Source: Glandiceps talaboti (Eukaryota; Hemichordata; Enteropneusta; Spengelidae). From it: DNA of 17,500 nt. Of the stretch, positions 9,656 to 17,500 are shown one piece after another. Location of the stretch: NCBI RefSeq assembly GCF_964340395.1, contig NC_135557.1, positions 19,221,225-19,238,724 of the forward strand, read 5' to 3'. A model generated the notes under the pieces. It was not told the origin of the DNA, did not search any database, and saw only the letters and a list, made by a program, of their open reading frames with translations. Both the position numbers and the translations under genes were made by a program. Within the stretch, counting starts at the first letter, position 1. Each line of letters starts with the position of its first letter.

Positions 9656-10513
9656 ACATACCAGTATCTGCTTTTCATCCTACATATTACATGTATACAA
9701 GTTGTCAATAATTGAAATATAGGTATTTGATATAAATGATTGCCAAATATGAATGAGAGAAAGTTTAATTCCACACTAAATAGTACTAGCTTAAGTTAAG
9801 ACCTTCACTTGGTTGATCTTAACAAGTACATGTATGTCTTCCAATTAATTTTACAATACACAATTTCATAGCCATATCAAGCCTTTCACCAGATACATGA
9901 CCTGAGGTGCTCATTGATAAATTGATATTTCAACAATTGAGTTACACATTTGAATGCATATAGATACCATAAATTGATTTAAATATTCCAAAATCTCACA
10001 TACTTTAGGCTGTGCTGTTTTAGTCTTTCATTTTATGAGAATATACTATAATATTACCATAACGGAATTATGGTAATTGTTAATGAAGTGTTTATTTTGT
10101 TGTTGATGTTGTTGTTGTTGTTGTTTACACTTGAGATTTGACGAGGTTATAATCATAAGCAGCTTGGAGCCAACAGAAATGTTTTTTTTTTGAGATCTAG
10201 ACCTACCTAGACTTTCCAAATTTGAATACAAATGGTGTTATTGTATGTTAAATTTTCTAATCATGTAAGTTTATACTTGTTGCCATTTTGTATCAAGATG
10301 TCAAATTATTCAGATGTCTATCTTCAGGTTTTTATATTTTTGTATATTTATTCAAGAAAATGCTTGCAAATAAAACTGTCATTCATAGTGTCAGAAAAAG
10401 AAAAAATGTTCTGTTGTGTTGGAGTGTATTGTTTGAATACATGTTGGAATGCGTTACTTGCACTACTACTTTATTGGAAATGAAACTCTGAAATTAGCAC
10501 TGGATTGTTCTCT
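9656..10513. other. Gene-free, CpG-depleted stretch
   Basis: No credible gene. It contains a short perfect hairpin ATTACCATAA-CGGAA-TTATGGTAAT (10053-10077) and (GTT)n at 10098-10125. Three overlapping small frames (10046-10491) have no recognisable content. Confidence 0.4.
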
Positions 10514-10798
10514 AAATAAATTTATTTTTGTCACACATTGTGCCACCCTTAACATATGCAAAAGTTTATCCATGTTTTTGCTAAGGGCTACCCTGTAAGT
10601 TGGTAAAATGTACCTGCATGGGTTCCCCAGTCCCCTGTAATACTCGGGTTGACGATTAAAATAAATTTATTTTAAAAATGTTGTCATACATTGTACCATA
10701 ACACATTCACAAGTTTTATCCATGTTTTTGCTAAGGGCTGTAAGTTGGTGAAATGTACCTGGGTTCCCCAGTCACCTTTAATTTGTACTCAGGTTGAC
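10514..10798 (+). repeat. Tandem duplication, two copies of ~143 bp
   Basis: Copy one is about 10514-10657 and copy two about 10658-10798. Shared landmarks in order are AAATAAATTTATTTT, a TGTCAYACATTGTRCCA segment, TTATCCATGTTTTTGCTAAGGGCT, GTAAGTTGGTRAAATGTACCT, GGGTTCCCCAGTC and CTCRGGTTGAC. The copies differ by scattered substitutions and short indels, so the duplication is not recent. Confidence 0.85.
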
Positions 10799-12149
10799 TC
10801 CCCAAAATTGAAGTACAAGGCATGGACTGTCACAATTCTTGACACCTCTCAATCAGGTAAAAATAAAAATGTTTGCCTATTGAGGTATATTGTAAAGTAA
10901 CACCCCTCATATATCAATTCAATTGTCAAGAAATTCAATTGAGAACAATGGATGGATCAACAGAAATCTCTCAAGTTTGTCAAAACTAACAGTACATGTA
11001 ATGGTAATGTTAGTGAAGGTAACCATAGGAATGACCCAAGCCAGTGAGTGAGTGGGAGTAACCATAGAAATGACCCACTGTTAGTTGAAAACACCTAAGA
11101 AATTAATGCATGTACACTGTACTGGAACTAAATAAAGTCGGTAAAAATTTCACCTACCATTGCATTAAAGTCAACCACTACACATTTAATGTGAAGACAA
11201 CTATATTGTACATGTATATGAGGATTGGAATTTATTCTGCCATCGGTAGCTGGAACTCATGGGGCACATAGGGTCCTATTTTAGTATGAATGAAATTACA
11301 TGTACATGCACTGCAGTTAGCATTGATTCTGAAAATTGCCACTGGTGTTTGCATTTTTTGTGGTAAATTAATTTCATGAATATTTCAGAGTAACTGGAAG
11401 AATTAGACTGAAGACTTGAATGTACTGTACGTGTGGTGTGACTTGGCTTTAAAAGTTGAACATCAACAGGGAGAGTAAAGTTTATACTTCCCTCCTGCGC
11501 TTTCATATTATCTCTACCACAGTACCAGTTAGAAGTAATTAAAACACCCTGAATTCATGGCTAAAATAACCAAGAACCTTGTCCTGGTATTACTATCTCA
11601 AGAAGTTCTCCACATCAATAGTAACACCAATATAATTTAACCTCTTGACTGAGGCTAAAAGACATTTTCAAATTATTTTAATCTAAATTATTTCTATCTA
11701 GGAAAAAAATGGTCACTGCAGCAGAAATTTATTCTTACTTCACAGCAGCAGAAATTCTAACTTCCTTATAGAGTAAGTAAAATTCAGTCAACATTTACAG
11801 TGTAAGTAAGAACAGTTTCCTTCTCTTAATGAGTATCAAAATGATGGAAAAACCCAGCTAGTCTAAACTCTTTTGACATGTTTTGAAAGGTTTTCTACAC
11901 CCTGTTCTATTTTTGACTTTACACGTGAAACTGTGTCAAGGGCATTTACTGCATACAGTGGAAGCAAAATGTCTGAACTACTGTGATGGAAAAACACAGT
12001 GAAGGTCGCCTTGGCAACCTTTGTCTGCCTTATGAGAAGTCAGTGTCAGCTGATTCTCTTTCACTGCTTACTATAAATAACTGAAAATATTATGTAAATG
12101 AGGGAAAGCATAGTGGATTCCCCTTCTCAGTCCCTGGTTTATTTTTTAC
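10799..12149. other. Gene-free, CpG-depleted stretch
   Basis: No coding region is supported. Small repeats are present: GTAACCATAGRAATGACCCA occurs at 11019-11038 and 11058-11077, flanked by the inverted pair AACTAACAGT (10984-10993) and ACTGTTAGTT (11077-11086). A CAGCAGAAATT motif repeats near 11721 and 11744. A 76-codon minus-strand frame at 11276-11506 has no recognisable domain. Confidence 0.4.
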
Positions 12150-13060
12150 AAATGTACCTTTAATGATTATATCCACTAATATTTTGTAGACTGTTTGCAC
12201 TTGCAGTCAGATGTAACTGTTTGTTTGGGATTTTTTGTTTGCAATAAAACTCCATAAGTTGGGTATGGGTAGAGTTTTAATTTCACACAGCAGAGAGGTC
12301 AACAATTGCAGTAAATGATATACACTACTCACACCACACATAAACATTTTGAGTGAAAACACACATAAACATGTTGAATTTCATTCAATCACCAAAGCTA
12401 TATACTGTCATAATTTTATCCTTTCATTGATATACCTCCTATCCCTTGTACAAATAAACTAACAATTATATGTATACTGTCTGTTTACACTTGTATAGTC
12501 AGATGTCATCACTAAGTTAGGCCATAATTGACTTTCATTATTCATAGCATTGAGGTCAACATCTATTGATCAAAGATATATACTAATTTACAACAAAACA
12601 TAAATATTTTGAATCTCACTCACCAAGGCTATACTTTCACAATTTATATCCTCTCAATAATCAAAATGTGTCAATTATTGAATCATCTATGACTGTGTCT
12701 CTGTACAAATAAAACAGTATTTTATGTATACATCATTACATGTTTACACATAATCAGTTATTTCAAAGGAAACAGACCTAGTGAGGTCTCACTCACCAAG
12801 GTTATACATTCACAATTTTTATCCTCTCAATAATCAAGATATATCAATTACTGAATCATGTATAACTGTATCCCTGTACAAATAAAACAATATTATTTTA
12901 TTTATGTTTTAATACAGTCATACATAATCAGTTATTTCAAATGAAGCATTTTTCATAGCACCTAGGGAGGTCTCACTCACCAAGGTTATATACATTCACA
13001 ATTTTTATCCTCTCGGTAATAAAAATATATTAATTCATTAAATCAATATCCTTTTGTGGT
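12150..13060 (+). repeat. Degenerate tandem repeat, four to five copies of ~170-230 bp
   Basis: The anchor ACCAARGYTATA recurs at 12391, 12622, 12795 and 12979 (spacings 231, 173, 184). Each is followed by a TTTTATCCTCTC-type segment, then TCAATTAYTGAATCAT and CTGTACAAATAAAAC in the better copies. A weaker first copy begins near 12150, with a TGTAGACTGTTTGCACTTG segment matching TGTATACTGTCTGTTTACACTTG near 12470. Every well-kept unit carries AATAAA on the plus strand. The family is not recognised. Confidence 0.85.
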
Positions 13061-13429
13061 ACATCATGGTCGCATCAATTGTAGACAATTTTATTTTTTC
13101 CCACCCTCCCCTAAATTAGTATGCCTAATATACATCTGCACCAAAAATACATCCATCAATATAATTTTGTATGTTAGTATTGTTACCTTATATTTATACC
13201 TGAAGCCAAATCTCAAATATTATTTGTTTGCATAAATATATTACCTTGTTACATTAGAAATAAATAGGTATAACATTTAAAAGGCAATGTTGAGTTGTTT
13301 TATTATTTTTCGCCTTCTACATATGGTAAGGTATACAGAATATAGTACAATGGTAAAGTATACAATTCAATGAGAGTGACTCAGTAAACATCGTTACAAT
13401 GATTTATGAGAATTTTGCAGACATGGATA
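13061..13429. other. Gene-free AT-rich stretch
   Basis: No coding region, repeat or RNA is recognised. CpG is rare (about four in 370 bases). A minus-strand AATAATAAAACA (about 13297-13308) is a possible poly(A) signal but has no gene to attach to. Confidence 0.35.
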
Positions 13430-13533
13430 CTGTACCTGAATCTTTCCTCACTGAGGACTTCATCAGCAGACATGTTAATTACTTCAGTCTGCTGGTGAAG
13501 TCCTTAGTGAGAGGATGAAAGCTTCAGGTACAG
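13430..13533. repeat. Near-perfect 104-nt hairpin
   Basis: The left arm 13430-13471 (CTGTACCTGAA...AGCAGAC) pairs with the right arm 13487-13533 around a 15-nt loop. Pairing is continuous apart from about three mismatches or G-T pairs and one 5-nt bulge in the right arm. The size and single stem-loop shape fit a short foldback MITE or a microRNA-like precursor. The stem is unusually complete for an animal pre-miRNA, which usually has several bulges. No function is assigned. Confidence 0.8.
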
Positions 13534-15535
13534 CTTTCCAACAGTTGGTTGTGTTGGAAATTAAAAAGTTTAAACTTCACAAAAAAACATACTAAATCAT
13601 CATGTCATTTATGATAAATAAAATAGCAAAACCATCCACTCCTACCTCAACCCCATCAAATGTATAGAAATTCTACATCATATTTTCAACAAGTGAAAGA
13701 TGCAACAAGTGAAAGATTTCATTGATTATTACGTCAAAAAATGGAAAACAGTAAAATAGACTAAAAACTACCAACTAGTCTTACAATCATAATTTATTAT
13801 TTATCTGAATTTTTACAGATGTAACAGATGCACTGCATTGAAATTAGGTCTACAACAATAAATTCACTATCCTTGAGAATAAAGACTGACTATATACACA
13901 CAAGACATACATTTACTTGCTTGTCCTTTGACTAAGTAAATTACTAAGTTGGCTCTCTATTTAACATTTGAGGGTCACACATTTCATAACAACTTGAGAA
14001 CAATACACCTGTCTTCTAAACTAACAAAAGGTGGTTGTGAAGGCCCCTATAGAAAATACTTGATGGCATGAACAGCTGAAAGGACTGTATAAATTAGATA
14101 TACTTCACTGGTATCTTGTGTTGGTGGTGGAATTAATTACTGAAATTAGAACTCAGTCACCACCAAATAAATGGCTTTTTAGCTCAAAGGAATAGTAAAT
14201 GTGTAACACAAACATTTTCAGAATTATTGCACATGTGGTAAAAACTGTAAAATTAAAATTAATACCACGATTAATTTCAGACAGTTCCACTCAGAAAATT
14301 CAGTGTAACAATATATACGGTAAGTTTATGTATGGTTTGGTGTGTGTCTTCTCAGTTCAGTAATAATAGGTAGTCCAAGTGAAAATTAAAGAAGACGTCA
14401 CGCCATGAGGTAACAGCAAAGTGACAATGCCTGTGAGCATTTTTCGTTCCAAATTTTTGTCAACATTCAACATTGAAATTAAAGGCAAATGTATATAATC
14501 AAGGTAGAATTAAATTATAACGTTCATTTTTTATCATTTGTTTTGACAATGAAAAATGACACACCATAGTATCCACATGAAACACACCCTCCAATAAAAT
14601 CTAACTGGCCAAGCCTTGAAAGTTGTTGATAAGACAACTGACGTGGCAGTGAAAGGTGTGTCCTTGAAATTAATGTATTCAGGTCAGACTCATAAACAAG
14701 AGTGTAAGCAACAAGTTTAACCTTTCAACCCAACTTCGCACTATCAGTTACCACTAGGTGGCGCTTGTCTGGTGGGAAAACTCCCTATGTACATGCCCTA
14801 TGTATTCATATGTTAATAAACACAAGGTTATCAAAGGCCACCTATTGTTCACAATGGCTTCCTTCAATAGCTTGCAATGCAGAATTCATGTTTTGATAGC
14901 AAAGCTTGTCGTTTTACACCTTTAACATGGAAATAACTTATTTTCAGAAGGAAAATAACTTTAGATTAATTAATTTCACACAATGCACTACCTTCCATAC
15001 AATGATATATGGTAGTACTTAAGGTTAACTGTGTTCCTAAAGTTAACCTGTGTCTAGCCCTCAATAATTTTTAGTGGCATGGATTCCATGTATAGTATCA
15101 ACTTGATTTGAGTCCATTTTAGCAGTCAGACTTAAAACTATCATCTATTAGATCACACACATCACTTTAATCAATGGTTGTATTTTCATACTGGTTAGAT
15201 GGGTTCACTACAAAAAGAAACCGTTCTCGCATGGCAAACAACAAGTTAAAAACATACTTTTACCATACCTGAGATGTTAAAATTGATATACTGGCTATTC
15301 AAAGATATAATGATTATGAACTTCAGAGATTGTTTCTTAATTTTGAAATCAGAAAGCTTAGATCTATCTAAATATTAATAAGGGAAAAAAAGATTTATAT
15401 TGGTGCATATCACAAACTGCGTACAAAAGAAACCCGATTGATCAATATAATTGAAAGTACTTTCATCATATGGAACCAGGCTAGGTTATGTACATGTACA
15501 TGTTCAATTTTGGAAAATCAAATCTTCATGTATAT
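13534..15535. other. Gene-free, CpG-depleted stretch
   Basis: No coding region above 80 codons is credible. It contains the CTCF-like site (14751-14764), a short stem AGTTGT-TGATAAG-ACAACT (about 14620-14638), and a small CpG-bearing patch at 14390-14460. Nothing else stands out. Confidence 0.4.
14751..14764 (+). promoter_or_regulatory. Candidate CTCF-binding site
   Basis: The 14-mer CCACTAGGTGGCGC fits every position of the CTCF core consensus CCASYAGRKGGCRS. Under equal base frequencies the consensus is expected about once per 2 Mb counting both strands, so a chance hit in this window is near 1%. CTCF and its core motif are conserved across bilaterians. Binding here is inferred, not shown. 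Confidence 0.5.
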
Positions 15536-15542
15536 GCACTCC

Positions 15543-15827
15543 AGGGCTCAAAATTAACAGTAGTCCCATGCACTCAGACTACCAATTCTTGTCATGGGGC
15601 TACCATAATTTGCAGTTGGTAGCCCACTCAGGCTGCCCCTATTATGTGATGATAGGATGGAAGATTTACAGACGCATGAAAGTATTTTTATAACACACAT
15701 ATTTCAAATAGAGGAACTTTGTTTTCAGTTCAGGAATATGGGACTACAGGTCACAATCCTTGGGCGACTAATTTCTGAAAGTGGTAGCCCACTAGGGTTA
15801 CAAAAGAAAAAGTTTATTTCGAGCCCT
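15543..15827. mobile_element. 285 bp MITE with 7 bp target duplication
   Basis: The termini AGGGCTCAAAATTAAC (left) and the reverse complement AGGGCTCGAAATAAAC (right) form imperfect inverted repeats, 14 of 16 identical. The 7-mer GCACTCC flanks both ends directly (15536-15542 and 15828-15834), as expected for a target site duplication. Inside, degenerate repeats of GGTAGCCCACT and GTAGTCCC-type motifs recur. There is no transposase, so it is non-autonomous. The superfamily is uncertain: TSD length would fit a hAT- or P-like source. The two small plus-strand frames overlapping it are spurious. Confidence 0.82.
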
Positions 15828-15981
15828 GCACTCCTCAGTGTTACAAAGTTTGCAAATATTGTCAAATATTGAATATAGTTTCTTTAAATTAGTGTACCCC
15901 AACAGATTGCCACTTTTGACAACTACTAGAGAGATATAGTACTTAGTCTAGTTCATGATGAAATAGCAGATAAGCTGGTCT

Positions 15982-16688
15982 TAACATAATTGCTAGCTGA
16001 CAGAAAGAATACGGATGTAAAATACGGAGTCACACAAAATGTCATTCAAGTGGCCTGTTGACACCGTGATTTTTATGTGCCAACAGAATTCAAAGGAGAT
16101 AAGACATACGATAAAGTCTACAGAGAAGAATTTATGTGTACAGTAATTGTTACAGATCAGGATCACATTTTATCCTGGATTCCCTACCTCAGAAGGTGAA
16201 TATAAACTTTCGACTCTGCTCATTCCATGTGAGCCAGAGATTTGCTGTTCACTGCTAGTTCCTAATGCAACATGTTTTGTTTGCCAGTTTGTTATGATTT
16301 GTAACCATACCAACCAGAAGTGACGTTTTTCAATGACTTACCTAGGGGGTCAACTTGTTTTATCTATTACGATTTATGTATATATGTCGATGCCTAATTA
16401 CCTATGGGGTACATTTTCTTCTATATATGTCGATGAATTACCTAGGGGTATACTTGTTTCATTGGGCTAACGAGGTCACGTGGTAAGATTTTTCTGATTC
16501 TGAGTGTTTTCTATGCAATATTTTATTTCATTTTCAAAACGCTGTTTTACAGTACTAGTATATTTTATAGAATGATTGAATAAAAAAATAGTATTTCTGT
16601 GAAAGTCGTTAAAGTTGTACAAGTTAAAAGTGGCACAAGCTGAGTTTATAAGCTTTTTGCTTAGGCCTAAAAAAAATGTATGGTTCCG
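15982..16688 (-). repeat. Right arm of the ~710 bp long inverted repeat
   Basis: This is the reverse complement of 23-743. Relative to the left arm it has insertions of 8, 5, 2 and 2 bases and losses of 24, 4, 2 and 1 bases. The 24 bp loss removes one of the ~40 bp subrepeats, leaving cores near 16340, 16397 and 16438. CACGTG is kept at 16477-16482. The inner edge coincides with the end of the CpG-depleted block. The outer edge, GGTTCCG at 16682-16688, sits inside a smaller inverted repeat (16661-16808). Confidence 0.93.
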
Positions 16689-16808
16689 ATTCAGGGGTAG
16701 GTAGATTATTTTTTTATTTTTTTTTTAAAGAAAAGAAGATTAGGATCGGCGTGAAAAACGAGATCAGGTCGGGTAACCGGAACCAAACAAATATTTTGTT
16801 AGGCCTTA
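16661..16808. repeat. Small inverted repeat at the outer end of the right arm
   Basis: TTAGGCCTAAAAAAAATGTATGGTTCCG (16661-16688) faces CGGAACCAAACAAATATTTTGTTAGGCCTTA (16778-16808) across an 89 bp A/T- and purine-rich spacer. The second copy has the same orientation as the left arm's terminus at position 23. It is therefore a third, diverged copy of the family's terminus, arranged head to head with the right arm. Confidence 0.7.
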
Positions 16809-17244
16809 GCTCAAAATACTTACAAAAAAATCGTTGACATACTATTCTCGTATGGTGTTGATGTATGCCTTCTATGACATTATAGTTTGTGTTCAGACAT
16901 TGTTAGAACTGTTGATGGCATAGTAGGGTGTACATTTTTTGATACGTATGATAAATTACGTCATTGGATCATTTATAAGTTATATCTTAATACAAGGTTT
17001 GAGTTCAGTCAATTACAAGTGATGGTTAAGTATACATCAATAAGAAGAATACTCCGACACACGCAGAAAAAAATTACATCGCAAAAGAATAAAAACTCAG
17101 CTTGCGCCTTATTATATTAAAACAATCTGACGTACAGAATGTGTGAACTCCTGTTGATACAGAATGATGTACACGTTCTTTTATGTGGCTTTTATGAGTA
17201 TGAAAGACGATCTGTTCTTGTATGACTAGATCAGAGTCCACTAA
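16809..17244. other. Right flank with a displaced arm-family fragment
   Basis: After the third terminus copy, AGGCCTTAGCTCAAAATACTTAC (16801-16823) is followed by about 270 bp unlike the arms. The arm motif then resumes with AAACTCAGCTTGCGCC at 17093-17108 (AAACTCAGCTTGTGCC at 64-79 in the left arm, where the two motifs are adjacent). The 77-codon frame at 16887-17120 has no recognisable protein features. CpG content is normal again. Confidence 0.45.
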
Positions 17245-17500
17245 ATAACCCTTCTTTATTTAACCATCACTGTGATTTGGGGATTCACCATCTTCTTTAC
17301 TATATCTATGTACATTGTTATATGGGGTGACCAAGTGGAAAATTGCCAGCAACCTTCATCCTCGCATGTACGCCCTCATCGGCGAAACATACACATTGGT
17401 TTCACACATTGAGCGCCTTCTTCGTACATCTGAGGTCACGTTCAAATCTAGTCTTGCTGCTAGACCTTGGGGCTTTAAATTTTGTCCGATACAACAATGG
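17245..17500 (+). pseudogene. Coding-like segment cut by the window edge, possible multi-pass membrane protein
   Basis: Two overlapping plus-strand frames look coding. From 17245 to about 17335 one frame gives a long hydrophobic segment (LLYLTITVIWGFTIFF and on) that would make a transmembrane helix. The next frame is open from 17276 to the window end (75 codons) and from about 17334 shows varied, C-ending codons and a non-repetitive peptide with YALIGETYTL and PWGFKF segments. A frame change near the GGGG at about 17325-17328 would join them, so this is either a frameshifted remnant or an exon with a nearby splice I cannot place. A helix-loop arrangement would suit a membrane receptor, but I do not recognise the family. 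Confidence 0.35.

Noticed and set aside
9413-9774. Poly-(Ser-Leu) and poly-(Arg-Glu) frames
   Set aside because: Produced by the (TC)n/(GA)n tract; no conserved flanking sequence.
10053-10077. Hairpin ATTACCATAA-CGGAA-TTATGGTAAT
   Set aside because: Only 10 bp stem, AT-rich, no flanking signal; treated as chance.
23-16688. Interpretation as a Maverick/Polinton or an endogenous virus
   Set aside because: Size and long inverted ends fit, but no polymerase, integrase, packaging ATPase, protease or capsid-like frame exists in the interior, and no 6 bp target duplication is seen.
16887-17120. 77-codon plus-strand frame in the right flank
   Set aside because: Overlaps fragments of the repeat family, has no recognisable domain and AT-rich codons typical of random frames.

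Overview
The window looks like nuclear DNA of a marine invertebrate animal. It has low gene density, moderately AT-rich sequence, many microsatellites, an animal-type non-LTR retrotransposon tail, many copies of motifs such as TACATGTA, and a sharp mosaic of CpG-normal and CpG-depleted DNA, as expected where only transcribed regions are methylated. A hemichordate, amphioxus or mollusc would fit, but I cannot fix the phylum. There are no bacterial operons, no tRNA or rRNA genes and no CRISPR arrays.

Layout. A ~710 bp repeat occurs twice in opposite orientation, at 23-743 and 15982-16688. By hand alignment the arms are about 96.5% identical (24 substitutions over 690 aligned bases, nine indels), and they enclose 15.2 kb. 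Just inside the left arm lies the only clear complete protein gene, at 984-2045 on the minus strand. It encodes a 353-residue type II membrane glycosyltransferase of the DXD (GT32-like, Gly_transf_sug) class. A splice acceptor 5 nt before its ATG and a consensus donor at 3767 suggest a 1.7 kb intron in the 5' UTR and a first non-coding exon just above 3768. AATAAA follows the stop codon after 2 nt. From 2.3 to 7 kb the DNA is CpG-normal and mostly non-coding, with a compound tetranucleotide array, a 5'-truncated non-LTR retrotransposon end (4462-4881, minus), a G15 run and further microsatellites.

From about 7.0 to 15.98 kb the character changes. CpG becomes very rare (about 0.1-0.2 of expectation by hand count), no long reading frame exists, and several locally duplicated blocks occur (7.06-7.31, 10.51-10.80 and 12.15-13.06 kb). 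This block also holds a 129-nt pure pyrimidine tract, a ~100 nt near-perfect hairpin, a perfect CTCF-consensus site and a 285 bp MITE with a 7 bp target duplication. A minus-strand AATAAA at the left edge of the block makes the 3' part of a long transcribed unit one reasonable reading. The CpG-poor block stops at the inner edge of the right arm.

Beyond the right arm, 16.66-17.11 kb holds rearranged pieces of the same repeat family. The last ~225 bases contain coding-like sequence on the plus strand, possibly an exon or remnant of a multi-pass membrane protein cut by the window edge.

The genes do not form an evident pathway. The main structural question is whether the inverted arms are the ends of one 16.7 kb element carrying the glycosyltransferase gene, or two separate insertions of a 0.7 kb repeat. 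The composition split inside favours the second, but the sequence alone does not settle it.
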